DNA from: Gallionellales bacterium RIFCSPLOWO2_02_FULL_59_110
GTDB lineage: Bacteria > Pseudomonadota > Gammaproteobacteria > Burkholderiales > Gallionellaceae
NCBI GenBank assembly: GCA_001801215.1
Contig: MGXA01000059.1
Location: forward strand, 1 to 64,000
DNA length: 64,000 nucleotides
Reading direction: 5' to 3'
Of the stretch, positions 1-8,540 are shown piece after piece. Under the pieces are notes generated by a model. It was not told the DNA's origin. It did no database searches and worked only from the letters and a program-made list of their open reading frames with translations. How positions within the stretch are numbered: position 1 is the first letter of the stretch; every line of letters begins with the position of its first letter. The position numbers and the translations under genes are program-made.

Positions 1-1
1 C

Positions 2-85
2 GTCGATAGCCATGACATCGCCCTCATGAAAGAAGATGACCGGGTTATCGGCAGTATTTGGCATTTATTGACACAGTCAAATTAG
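2..85 (+). CDS. possible 3' end of an unidentified gene (partial)
   Basis: One plus-strand frame is open from the window edge for 27 codons and ends in TAG just before the repeat at 90. The peptide ends in ...WHLLTQSN. It is too short to assign a family and may be chance; the real start lies outside the window. Confidence 0.3.
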   Translation, partial: VDSHDIALMKEDDRVIGSIWHLLTQSN

Positions 86-89
86 GGAG

Positions 90-190
90 GCGCTGATTTA
101 TTCGTCATCCCCGCGAAGGCGGGGATCCAGTGCCTTTACTTAACTGGGTTCCCGCTTTCGCGGGAACGACGAAACCGAATAAATCAGCGC
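90..190. repeat. MITE-like palindromic element with 15-bp perfect terminal inverted repeats
   Basis: The ends GCGCTGATTTATTCG and CGAATAAATCAGCGC are perfect inverted copies. The interior holds two further hairpin arms of the CCCCGCGAAGGCGGGG and CCCGCTTTCGCGGG type. There is no coding capacity. Outside the perfect part, partial complementarity continues for about 10 bases. This is the structure of a small non-autonomous mobile or REP/BIME-like repeat. No flanking duplication could be assigned with certainty. Confidence 0.65.
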
Positions 191-309
191 GTCCTTAGTG
201 CAGTGTTGCGCATCTTGGCGCTGCATAGCCATTCGACCGGGCCAGCAAGCGGACATGTCGCCGATTAACTCCCGGCGCTAGAAGGAGCGGACGAACCGCT
301 ACGCGAGTT

Positions 310-1386
310 TTATGTTAATGCCGGGTAGTCGGTATATCCCTTCGGCCCCGGCGTATAGAACGTGCCGGGATCGGGCGCATTCAGCGCCGCGCCGGTTTTC
401 CAGCGCGCGACCAGATCCGGGTTGGCGAGGAACGGCCGCCCCACGGCGACCAGATCGCATTTGCCCGCCGCCAGATCGCTCTCGGCACGCGCCAAGTCAT
501 AGCCGCCGGAAAGGATCAGCGTCCCCTTGAACGCGCCGCGGAACGCCGCCTTGATCGAATCGGGTACCGGCGGCGCGCCCATCGCCGAATGATCGACGAG
601 GTGGACATAGGCCAGCCCGCGCATGTCGAGCTGCTTCGCCAGCCAGGTGTACTCAGCCTCCATCGCGTCATACAGCGGCATGTCGTTGAATACGCCGAAC
701 GGCGACAGGCGTATGCCGACCTTGTCCTTGCCAATCGCGACGATCACCGCCTCGACAACCTCGAGCACGAAGCGCGCGCGGTTCTCGATCGAGCCGCCAT
801 AGCGGTCCGTGCGCCGGTTCGAGTTCGGGCGGATGAACTGTTCGAGCAGATAGCCGTTCGCCGCATGCAGCTCGACGCCATCGCACCCCGCCGCCACGGC
901 ATTTTCCGCAGCCTGCACAAACTCCTTGATGGCGGTACTGATGTCCGCATCGGTCATGGCCTGCGGCACGGCGTTCGGCTTCATCCCTTCGGCGTCGGTA
1001 TACATCTCGCCGGCAGCCGCCACTGCCGACGGCGCCAACACACGCCCGCCCGCAGGCAGGTTGAGCTCATGGCCGATGCGCCCGGTGTGCATGAGCTGCA
1101 CGAACAGCTTCGCGCCCTGCGCGTGAACCGCATCGGCAATGCGCTGCCACCCCGCCACCTGCGCCGCAGAAAAGATGCCGGGAATGCGCGGGTAGCCCAG
1201 CCCGTTGGGGGACGGCGATGTGCCCTCGGTGATGATCAGCCCTGCGCTCGCCCGTTGCGCGTAATACTCCACCATGAGTTCGTTCGGGATATTGCCAATG
1301 GCGCGGTTGCGCGTCATCGGCGACATCACCAGGCGATTCTGCAGCGCGAGTTGTCCAAGTGTGGTCTTTGAGAACAGAAGCGACAT
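310..1386 (-). CDS. nemA: Old Yellow Enzyme family alkene reductase (NemA-like)
   Basis: This is a cytoplasmic FMN-dependent NAD(P)H:flavin oxidoreductase that reduces activated C=C bonds and electrophiles such as N-ethylmaleimide or nitro compounds. The 358-residue TIM-barrel protein is the normal family length. The substrate-binding pair His174/Asn177 lies in VELHAANGYL, followed by the typical RTDRYGGS segment. I start it at MSLLFSKTTL rather than the 20-codon-longer track ORF because AGGAGA sits just upstream. It appears monocistronic and lies downstream of ftsEX on the same strand. The physiological substrate is unknown. Confidence 0.88.
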   Translation of the reverse strand: MSLLFSKTTLGQLALQNRLVMSPMTRNRAIGNIPNELMVEYYAQRASAGLIITEGTSPSPNGLGYPRIPGIFSAAQVAGWQRIADAVHAQGAKLFVQLMHTGRIGHELNLPAGGRVLAPSAVAAAGEMYTDAEGMKPNAVPQAMTDADISTAIKEFVQAAENAVAAGCDGVELHAANGYLLEQFIRPNSNRRTDRYGGSIENRARFVLEVVEAVIVAIGKDKVGIRLSPFGVFNDMPLYDAMEAEYTWLAKQLDMRGLAYVHLVDHSAMGAPPVPDSIKAAFRGAFKGTLILSGGYDLARAESDLAAGKCDLVAVGRPFLANPDLVARWKTGAALNAPDPGTFYTPGPKGYTDYPALT

Positions 1387-1535
1387 GGTTGTTTCTCCTG
1401 AAAAATGATGATGCTGCGGCTCGGCGGACAATATAACCCAAATCAAATGCAGAAGTTATGAATTGAACTGACAGAAAATGTCCTAGCCCAACTCCCGCTA
1501 ACGAGCCGACAGCTGGCAACAGTGGATGTCATCCC

Positions 1536-1569
1536 CTCGGCCTTATGTAAATCTTCACATAAGGCCGAG
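1536..1569. repeat. 13-bp perfect hairpin between ftsX and nemA
   Basis: CTCGGCCTTATGT and ACATAAGGCCGAG pair perfectly around an 8-base loop. It lies downstream of ftsX and upstream of nemA, both minus strand. It has no T-tract on either strand, so it is not a classical intrinsic terminator. It may still end or stabilise the ftsEX transcript. Confidence 0.5.
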
Positions 1570-1649
1570 AACCGAGCGGTTACAGTGCCACCCATGACGT
1601 TCCGTTGCTGGCACTCTCCCGCCGTTCGCCAAATCTGCTTCCGGTGCTA

Positions 1650-2558
1650 TCAGCGCGGCTCGATCTGCGACAGGTGCCGCGCCACCGACAGCCACGCCCC
1701 AAGCCAGCCGAGGTAGACCGAGAACAACAGCAGCGACAGGCTGTCGCCGAACGACAGCGGGCGCAGCACGAACTGGCTCGCATAGAGCTGCGAGAGCGCG
1801 TCTAGTTGCGTGTTGAGCAGCAGCAGGCTGGCGGCGGCGATGAGCCACGCCACGATGCCGCCGAGCAGGCCTTGTGCCGCGCCGAAATACAGGAACGGAC
1901 GGCGGATGAAGCTATTGGTCGCACCGATCAGTTTGGCAACTTCTATCTCGTCGCGCTGCGTGAGGATTTGCAGGCGGATGGTATTGAAGGTGATGGCGAT
2001 CAGCGCAAGGCTGAGCAGGCTGGCGAGGATCAGCACCCCGATCCGACCAAATTTGAGCAGGGCTTCGAGCTTGTAGGCCCAGGCCGAATCGAGTTGCGCC
2101 TCGCCGACTTTCGGCAGCTTCGCCAGCTCGCCGCGCAACGTATCGAGCGCCTGCGCATCGCCCGGCTTGGGATGGACGATGAAGGCGTCCGGCAATGGAT
2201 TCTGTTGCAGCCCGCCGATCAGGTCGGACAGCCCGGTGCTTTGTTTGAGCTGTTCCAGCGCCTGAGCACGGGGGACGAATTCGACGCCGGCGATGGCCGG
2301 GTGCCGGGCAAGCTGATCGCGTAGCCGCTCGACGTCTTCCGCCTTCACGCTCATCTCCAGAAACAGGCTGATCTGCGGTGTGCCGGAGAATTGCGCGACC
2401 AGCCCCTGCGCATTCTGCAGCAGCAGGTACATGCCGGCTGGCAGGCTGAGCGCGATGCCGATGACCAGGATGTTGAGGAAGCCGCCCAGCTTCGAGGCGA
2501 ACATGCGGCGCAGCACGGCGCGTAGCACACCGAGGTGTTGGGCGAAGGCGCGCGTCAT
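1650..2558 (-). CDS. ftsX: cell division ABC transporter permease FtsX
   Basis: FtsX is the integral-membrane partner of FtsE; the complex acts at the divisome and controls peptidoglycan hydrolases. The 302-residue protein has an N-terminal membrane segment (about residues 25-45), a periplasmic domain, and a C-terminal FtsX-type permease block with three predicted helices. Its start overlaps the ftsE stop by ATGA, so the two are translationally coupled. Downstream there is no rpoH, which often follows ftsEX in proteobacteria. Confidence 0.93.
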   Translation of the reverse strand: MTRAFAQHLGVLRAVLRRMFASKLGGFLNILVIGIALSLPAGMYLLLQNAQGLVAQFSGTPQISLFLEMSVKAEDVERLRDQLARHPAIAGVEFVPRAQALEQLKQSTGLSDLIGGLQQNPLPDAFIVHPKPGDAQALDTLRGELAKLPKVGEAQLDSAWAYKLEALLKFGRIGVLILASLLSLALIAITFNTIRLQILTQRDEIEVAKLIGATNSFIRRPFLYFGAAQGLLGGIVAWLIAAASLLLLNTQLDALSQLYASQFVLRPLSFGDSLSLLLFSVYLGWLGAWLSVARHLSQIEPR

Positions 2559-3205
2559 TGCAGCACGCCCTCTTTCAGCACGAGCCTGCGCACACCGCTG
2601 TCCTGCAGCACGCTCTCGTCATGTGTGGAGATCAGCAGCGTGGCGCCGACCTGGTGGAAGGCGTTGAAGATCGCCATGATCTCCCGCGCATAGTCCGCAT
2701 CGAGGTTGCCGGTCGGTTCATCGGCAAGCAGGATGGACGGGCGGTTGACGATGGCGCGCGCGATGCACAGGCGCTGCTGCTCGCCGCCGGACAGCGCGAT
2801 GGGGTTGGCCTTTTCGCGTTTGAGCAAGCCGACCTTGTCCAGCGCGGCGCGCACCCGCTTGCCGCTTTCGCGGTGGTCGAAGCCGCAGATCTGCAGCGGC
2901 AGCAGCACGTTGTCGAACACGCTGCGGTCGAACAGCAGCTTGTGGTCCTGGAAGATGATGCCGAGGTTGCGGCGCAGATAGGGCAATGCGCCGCCTTTCA
3001 GCGCGCCGACGTTCTGGCCATTCACCAGCACGCTACCGGAGTTGGGGCGCTCGATCGCGGCAATGAGCTTGAGCAGCGTGCTCTTGCCCGCACCGGAGTG
3101 CCCGCTGAGAAACACCAACTCGCCCTCGGCGATGTCAAAAGTAACGCCCTTCAGCGCCTCGTAGCCGCTGGGGTAGCGTTTAATGACCTGGTTGAAGGAA
3201 ATCAT
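2555..3205 (-). CDS. ftsE: cell division ATP-binding protein FtsE
   Basis: FtsE is the cytoplasmic ATPase of the FtsEX complex. The 216-residue protein has Walker A GHSGAGKS (residues 35-42), the ABC signature LSGGEQQR and Walker [13 protein letters not shown], all in the expected order and spacing. It overlaps ftsX by 4 bases. The ftsY gene that commonly precedes ftsE is absent here; a decayed PIN-domain reading frame abuts instead. Confidence 0.95.
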   Translation of the reverse strand: MISFNQVIKRYPSGYEALKGVTFDIAEGELVFLSGHSGAGKSTLLKLIAAIERPNSGSVLVNGQNVGALKGGALPYLRRNLGIIFQDHKLLFDRSVFDNVLLPLQICGFDHRESGKRVRAALDKVGLLKREKANPIALSGGEQQRLCIARAIVNRPSILLADEPTGNLDADYAREIMAIFNAFHQVGATLLISTHDESVLQDSGVRRLVLKEGVLQ

Positions 3206-3447
3206 GTTGCGGGCGACACCATAATGCTGTGCTTCATCAAGCGGCGGAAATCCTTGTCGAAGGCGACCAGTTGCAGATGGCGGGGTTGGGCATCGTCAGC
3301 TGCATCGAGCAGAGAGCGGTGGCTGCGGGTATCGTCTATCGCTGCTTGGAATCTGCCCTTGCCCGCATGGATCGGCAGCGCAAGCCGCTTTGCAGCGGCC
3401 TGCAACTTGGTTTTGGGCGGATTATCAATGGGGAGGTTGTTTTTCAT
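3202..3447 (-). pseudogene. probable remnant of a PIN-domain (VapC-like) gene
   Basis: The 81-codon frame, starting at MKNNLPIDNP, ends with DAADDAQPRHLQLVAFDKDF, which resembles the C-terminal core of PIN-domain RNases (DA..AA...G..LVTFD.DF). The N-terminal acidic residues and the usual length of about 130 residues are missing, and the upstream part does not look like a PIN fold. Its stop overlaps the ftsE start by ATGA. I read it as a decayed toxin gene. A short intact protein of unknown function is the alternative. Confidence 0.4.
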
Positions 3448-3821
3448 GATCTTTGCTTCTGCGGATGCTAGCGGCTCGCTGCGGAGAAAGCAATTCTTCG
3501 CGCCTGCCTTCATTACGGGCGGCGGGGCTGGTTGGCCTGGACTTTGGAGAATGCATGGGCCGAATTGGCTATGTATCTCGGCCGATTGGGGCGGTAGCTG
3601 CGTCGTGCTCACTGAAAACAAAATACGAACCAGGCGTCCATGACAACCGACGGCGCCCGCTGTGCGGCAGCAATTTGGTATCTTGCAGTTCGGCCAAGTG
3701 CAACTCTTGCGGTTGACATAAGTTCCAGATAGCGTGCAACTCTACACTAGAGATTTCGTCATATTGACCATCTGTGCGGTGCGGGTTAGGGTACGCTCTT
3801 TGTCGGCATTGAAAGGGCTTT
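3448..3821. other. spacer with no supported gene
   Basis: All reading frames here lack family resemblance. A weak promoter-like pair, TTGACC at 3764 and TAGGGT at 3787 with a 17-base spacer, could serve the small gene at 3822. Confidence 0.4.
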
Positions 3822-3962
3822 ATGTCGAAAACCATGTGCAAAACAAAGGGTGCGGAGAAACGTGCCAAAAAACAGGCCGATCCAAATTTTGTTTGTGCAA
3901 AGTGCGGCAAAAAAGTGCATAAAGAAAAACACGTATGCAGGCCTGAAAAATTGCCAAGCTAA
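3822..3962 (+). CDS. 46-residue zinc-ribbon-like small protein
   Basis: This short frame is absent from the ORF track. It encodes a lysine-rich peptide with CAKCGKK followed by HKEKHVC, a Cys/His pattern able to bind one zinc ion. An AAAGGG ribosome-binding site precedes the ATG at good spacing. The high charge and single metal site suggest a small nucleic-acid- or protein-binding protein, but its function is unknown. It stands alone between the PIN remnant and the cytochrome b561 gene. Confidence 0.65.
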   Translation: MSKTMCKTKGAEKRAKKQADPNFVCAKCGKKVHKEKHVCRPEKLPS

Positions 3963-4066
3963 TGGATAAATCCATGGAGCTGCGCTCGAAACATTTTTGA
4001 CCGCCGGGTCGGCGGCCCCGCTTGATCGATCGCTTGGCGAGATTTTCCTCACAATGGGCAAGAGCC

Positions 4067-4765
4067 ATGATCCAGAACATTCTTGAACTGTGGTACTGGA
4101 TGATCGTGCTGGCCATCATGGCCGGCGCGGCCGTTTATTTTGCCGTTTGTTATGTGCGCAATCTGTGGAGAACCCTTAATAATCGTTTGCCTGACGAACA
4201 TTCAGCATTGTCTGCCGAAAGAATCAGGGAGCCGTACAGCAAGCGCATGGTGATAGTTCATTGGCTGTCGTTGGCGCTGCTGGTCGCAGCCTGGTATCTC
4301 GGGGATACTCTGGTCGATGAGCGTAATGAAAAAAGCGCGACGATGGCCGGCTATCTTGCGCACGCGCTGGTGGGCGGCGCAGTGCTGATAGCGACGATCA
4401 TGCGCATGATTTATCGCAGCTTGGACAATATCCCGCAGCCGGTGAGCAACTCATTGATGGGCATGATCGCCAAAGAAATCCATCAAACGCTTTACTTCCT
4501 GCTGGTGTTGCTGCCGCTTACCGGATTCATGACCTTGCTGACGAGCGGCGTGGGCGTAGCTCTGGTGACGATCGACGCCAAGTTGCTACCGGAAAAATAC
4601 TCCGGCCCCAGCGCAATGGCACACGTGACGCACGACACGTTGATGACGGTGCTGATGGCGGTGGCGGCGGCACATATACTGGGAGCGTTCTGGCACCAGT
4701 TCATCATTAAAGACGGCTTGTTGGGGCGGATGTCGCTACGCAGAAAAGGCCGTCGGCCTGTCTGA
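4067..4765 (+). CDS. cytochrome b561 family membrane protein
   Basis: This is a di-heme b-type cytochrome of the inner membrane that moves electrons between quinones and redox partners. The 232-residue protein has an extra N-terminal helix, then four helices carrying histidines in VIVHWLS, YLAHAL, EIHQTLYF and AHILGAFWHQF, consistent with heme ligation. The track start is a TTG; I prefer the ATG at 4067, before MIQNILELW. No partner enzyme is adjacent. Confidence 0.82.
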   Translation: MIQNILELWYWMIVLAIMAGAAVYFAVCYVRNLWRTLNNRLPDEHSALSAERIREPYSKRMVIVHWLSLALLVAAWYLGDTLVDERNEKSATMAGYLAHALVGGAVLIATIMRMIYRSLDNIPQPVSNSLMGMIAKEIHQTLYFLLVLLPLTGFMTLLTSGVGVALVTIDAKLLPEKYSGPSAMAHVTHDTLMTVLMAVAAAHILGAFWHQFIIKDGLLGRMSLRRKGRRPV

Positions 4766-5067
4766 ATAATCAAAAGGGATTCGCACGGCAAAAATTTCCC
4801 CTCAATGACGCAGAGTCAGAAAGCCGGAAGATTGAGCCCCAAAGGGTTGCACTCCATCAGGCAATATCCGTTCGACGGTTTGTTCGGGAAGCGCTGAGAA
4901 TCGGGAATACAATAAATAGATGGTCGTATTCGTTTTTTGGAAGGCGGAATGCAAGGCGTGCAGTTCAAGCAGTTGAACTGAAATATTCGAGCCAGGCGCG
5001 ATGCACCGATAAATAACTGCGGGGATGCCATGTTTGCGTAGCGCGCAATACCCGGCGCGCCCCAGTT
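4766..5067. other. spacer, nothing recognised
   Basis: A 71-codon minus-strand frame exists (4816-5031) but has an unlikely composition and no ribosome-binding site. No hairpin with a T-tract was seen after the b561 gene. Confidence 0.4.
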
Positions 5068-5901
5068 TCAGTGCCCCGGTGGAAGTTTTTTCAGCAGTTC
5101 GGTTGGGCGCTTCGGATTACGGTATCCGCCTGCCGTGCCGTCATAGGCTTCGAGGGGCATTTCATAGCGTTGACCGGTGGTCGGGTCTTCGAGCCGCGTG
5201 TATCCCATCGTTCCTTCGCGCCGTCCTTGGGAGATACGGTCTTCGGACAAACCTTTCTGGTGCCAGGATTCGATGAGCCCGGAGTTGTCGAGCGGATTGT
5301 TGCGCGGCAGCATCACTGAATCTTGCCCTGCTACCTGCCGCGCATTGGTCACGACGATGGATTGCGCCACTGCGGGCAACCACAACTTGTCGCGCTCCCA
5401 GCTTGCCGCAGGCGCCTGATACAGGTTCATCGTCGCGGAGTAGCGGCCATATCCCGCACTCAATCCGACCGTGGCGCGCATGCGCACGGATGTGCCTTTG
5501 TAGTTTCCGGAGAGAGCGAAATCCTCCAGTTGCCACGGCCCCCATATCCCCGGCTGGCTGGGCAGCGCCTTGGCTCCCTCGATCCGCGCCGAGGGGTTCA
5601 CTTGTCTCATCGTCATGACCAGGAAGTCGCGCGGCGTCATGTGGCCGAAGCTGCCGTGCAGAAGCGCGCTCGAAGCGAACGTTTTTCCGTCAGGCGCAAA
5701 GAGATCCACCCCGTTGGTGGTTTCTTTCGCGATCCATCCCCTGGGAGCGGCCCAGCGGAAGTACCGGCCTTGCTGGGTTTCAAGAGGCGGGCGGTTCAGC
5801 GCAACGGCTCCGGATCGCTCCGCCGCCTGCGCGGAGGGTGCGAGCGCCGCAAACATTGTTCCCCAGACCAGGCTCAAGCAGATGATATTTCGTTTCATCA
5901 T
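5068..5901 (-). CDS. secreted protein of unknown function
   Basis: The 277-residue protein begins MMKRNIICLSL and has a clear Sec signal peptide ending near AQAAE. The mature part is soluble, rich in Trp, Gly and Arg, and has no cysteines, so it is probably periplasmic. I recognise no domain. The start is set by the GGAAAGG site before the ATG pair. The track ORF extends 28 codons further without support. It is on the same strand as the next secreted orphan, about 290 bases away. Confidence 0.68.
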   Translation of the reverse strand: MMKRNIICLSLVWGTMFAALAPSAQAAERSGAVALNRPPLETQQGRYFRWAAPRGWIAKETTNGVDLFAPDGKTFASSALLHGSFGHMTPRDFLVMTMRQVNPSARIEGAKALPSQPGIWGPWQLEDFALSGNYKGTSVRMRATVGLSAGYGRYSATMNLYQAPAASWERDKLWLPAVAQSIVVTNARQVAGQDSVMLPRNNPLDNSGLIESWHQKGLSEDRISQGRREGTMGYTRLEDPTTGQRYEMPLEAYDGTAGGYRNPKRPTELLKKLPPGH

Positions 5902-6189
5902 TATCCCTTTCCTGAAGGCGGGTGCCATGCCAGAACGGCAGCTTACATCCGTTGCCAATCGCCCGGCAAAATTGTGAGAAAGCAAAGCTTAGCAAGCTTG
6001 ACGACAGTATTCCAGCTCTTTGTCGCATCAATCAGGGTGGGCGCGCGCGCCGTCAATTATTCGTTCGAACAGGACATGAATTATCTGGGGTTTGGCGTGA
6101 GCTGCCGATTCTGTTTGAATTACCCAGATTCCGGTCGTGCCGTTCTTGAACCGTGGGGCGGCGGTGTGCCTGCCGATGCACAGTCGGTG

Positions 6190-7050
6190 TTAATGAATCA
6201 GCCCAACGGTGATTATCGCTTCGTAAGTGCCCTTTCTGCCATGACGGGTTGAGAAAGCCTGCCTCGGCAGCGTGGTCATGGCCATGTTCAATTTATCGTC
6301 CAATCCGGAACTGAGCAGAAAAAACTTGTCATGCATATCCGGCTCATCCGGGTTTTCGTACATATGGGCGAATACATGAATTTGATAAAGCGAAGCAAAG
6401 AAAGAGTCGGGGTACTTCACGCTGACCTCGATATCCTTTTCCGGTGCCTTGCCGCCGGAGTTTATTCTGATCTCATACGGCAGGCGCGGCCCCGCTGCGC
6501 CGGTCTGAAAAATATCCCGAACAGCAGGAGAGGCCGCGACAGATATCCTGACTTCCCGCGTATCCTGGAAAGTGCCGGCGGGAAACACGACCGACGCATA
6601 TCCATCGAGATCGACCGCCTTGCCGATAGGCGGTACTTTGGCGGTTACGGTCTGCTCTTTCAGGCTCATTATGGTTACGATAACCGGCGCCGTGATTTCG
6701 CCCGACACGTCGACTGAAATTTGGTTCTGCTTTTGCAGTTGGATGGGCTTCGTGAGCATCTTGTACTTCCCGCCCATTTCATCGACCGCAAAGATTGGCT
6801 TACCGTTTACGGTGATTGTGCCGCAGCCCGCCTCCGGTTCACCGCCTGCTTTGCTTTGTATCGAAATGAAAAATTTCTGGCTGACATCATCGACGGAAAA
6901 GCTCTTCACAATGCGTTGAGTTTTGCCAGTTTCGCTGAAAAACAATTCCGGGCCAAAGACCAGGGAATGGCCATAGGCGCATGGAACCATTCCAATGCAG
7001 CAAAACAGCGCCAGGGCTGCCGCAATACCAGTACCTGAAACCTTTCTCAT
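6190..7050 (-). CDS. secreted protein with a possible ZU5-like segment
   Basis: The 286-residue protein has a Sec signal peptide ending at CAYGHS and a mostly beta-strand mature part. The middle stretch around GYASVVFPAGTF recalls ZU5 domains, which are beta modules of surface and adhesion proteins. This is a weak resemblance by eye. AAGGAG precedes the chosen ATG (MRKVSGTG). It is divergent from the secreted orphan at 7173. Function is unknown. Confidence 0.65.
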   Translation of the reverse strand: MRKVSGTGIAAALALFCCIGMVPCAYGHSLVFGPELFFSETGKTQRIVKSFSVDDVSQKFFISIQSKAGGEPEAGCGTITVNGKPIFAVDEMGGKYKMLTKPIQLQKQNQISVDVSGEITAPVIVTIMSLKEQTVTAKVPPIGKAVDLDGYASVVFPAGTFQDTREVRISVAASPAVRDIFQTGAAGPRLPYEIRINSGGKAPEKDIEVSVKYPDSFFASLYQIHVFAHMYENPDEPDMHDKFFLLSSGLDDKLNMAMTTLPRQAFSTRHGRKGTYEAIITVGLIH

Positions 7051-7172
7051 GGTTATGCACTCCTTGTAGTCTGCGTCCCGGATGCACCCGGCAATATACA
7101 TGCAAAGTGAGCATTAACGGAAGCTCAACCCGGACAGGCGTTCTAAACTATAGTACGGGCAGGAGGGTCGGC

Positions 7173-7631
7173 ATGATTTTGATGATGGGCCAGTTGATTT
7201 TGATATCGCTATCTCTATTGCTGAGCGGCTTGGCGTGCGCGGCCCCAAACCACTTCTCGATCGTGATCGGTTCAGCGCTCGTATGTAACGATCAGGTGAG
7301 TGCAGATTATTTCAATGGCTATATGGAGAGATTTTTTGGTGCGCCCGCATTCAGCGCCGGAGGCGCAAACTGGTGGAAAGTGAACGAGAATATTTTTAAT
7401 TCTTCATCTGACTATGTTTTTGTCGGGGTGGGCCGGGATTTTATTGGCGCTACGTTTAAAGACAGCCCCGACAAATTGATTGCAAATGTCAGAAGCGTCA
7501 TGGGGATTGAATATAAGCAGATGGGCGCTGAAAGGTGGCGCGCACCGAGTTCCGGCGTGCTCATCAAGTATTACGACAAAAAAACACCCAGTAAGATGTA
7601 TTGCATCGGCTCGCCATCTAAAGCCTATTAG
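7173..7631 (+). CDS. small secreted protein of unknown function
   Basis: The 152-residue protein starts at MILMMGQL after a strong AGGAGGG site. It has a hydrophobic signal peptide ending near LACAAP and a mature part with two cysteines, near the start (VCND) and the end (MYCIG), that could form a disulfide. A TATAGT box lies about 20 bases before the start codon's ribosome-binding site. Composition is more AT-rich than its neighbours. No family is recognised. Confidence 0.65.
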   Translation: MILMMGQLILISLSLLLSGLACAAPNHFSIVIGSALVCNDQVSADYFNGYMERFFGAPAFSAGGANWWKVNENIFNSSSDYVFVGVGRDFIGATFKDSPDKLIANVRSVMGIEYKQMGAERWRAPSSGVLIKYYDKKTPSKMYCIGSPSKAY

Positions 7632-7867
7632 AACAGGTGTCTGCCGCTTTTGCGCACGGGCCGGGCAACTTGCCTTCCTCGCCCGTTTCTTGCGCATGGA
7701 TTCTGTCGATATAATGCGCGTGGGGGTGAAAAGGCCGTCAAGCATTTTTCCGGTTGTTAAAAAATCCCGCTCGAGCGCGCTGCCGGTTACAGGGCTGCGA
7801 CCGATACCCGGAATAGGCTCTAAGCGGCTGGACTGAAAACCATAAATTTTTTGCTTAGGGGGCAAGC

Positions 7868-8299
7868 GTGTTGAAATGGGGAAAGCACTTGAGTGTCGGG
7901 AATGCGATTATCGATTCGGAGCACAAAAATTTGCTAATTATGGTCAACGATCTGAGCGCCATAATCAAGACAAAGGACAGCGCGGCGCTGCTGCTGGCAC
8001 TGGAGCAGTTCGAACACTGGCTATGCGCCCATTTTGAAAACGAGGAAACAATTGCGCGGGCGGTCAATTACGACTTTGCCCGAAACAAGTTGGAACACGA
8101 AAAATTGCTGAAGGAATTCCAGCGCATGAAGAAGGAAGCGGCGGCGAAGAACCGTTCATGGTCGGGCAGCACCGCGAAGCAGTATTCCAGATTCCTCGGC
8201 GATTGGATAGTCGGGCACATCATGGAAGAAGATATGCTGATGAAAACTGTTTTGCAAACCCATGACTACAGCTTCACGCCAACCGGTCTGGCACAGTAG
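7868..8299 (+). CDS. bacteriohemerythrin-like protein with one altered iron-ligand position
   Basis: Hemerythrins bind O2 through a carboxylate-bridged di-iron centre and serve in oxygen storage or sensing. The 143-residue protein starts at GTG after AGGGGG. It keeps His19 (DSEHKNL), His55 and Glu59 (HFENEE), His77 (LEHEKL), and His117 and Asp122 (HIMEED). The position four residues before His77, normally the first His of an HxxxH pair, is Asn73. The centre may therefore be five-histidine-minus-one, or functionally changed. It stands alone. Confidence 0.85.
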   Translation: MLKWGKHLSVGNAIIDSEHKNLLIMVNDLSAIIKTKDSAALLLALEQFEHWLCAHFENEETIARAVNYDFARNKLEHEKLLKEFQRMKKEAAAKNRSWSGSTAKQYSRFLGDWIVGHIMEEDMLMKTVLQTHDYSFTPTGLAQ

Positions 8300-8540
8300 C
8301 GCGTCGCCAGACGGCCATTATCTCCCGGCCAATTCCCGCGGTCCTGATTGAGAAAGCGGGCGCTTACGGCGTGGCTCGCCACGATGCCGCCCGGGATGGT
8401 GAAGTTCCGATTGTGGGCGGATCAATGCGGGCCGTCCCGGTTCATGCCACAGGCGCTGCCGCCGAATCGAGGGCAGTTGGTGCGACTATACCCTGCTGGA
8501 AAATCGCCCGAAGCGGCAGGCCAAACCCATGCGAAGCGGG

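Noticed and set aside
1536-1569. intrinsic terminator
   Set aside because: The stem is perfect but no T-tract follows on either strand, so it is listed only as a hairpin.
4816-5031. 71-residue minus-strand frame
   Set aside because: No ribosome-binding site, no family resemblance and no clear codon bias, so it is not called as a gene.
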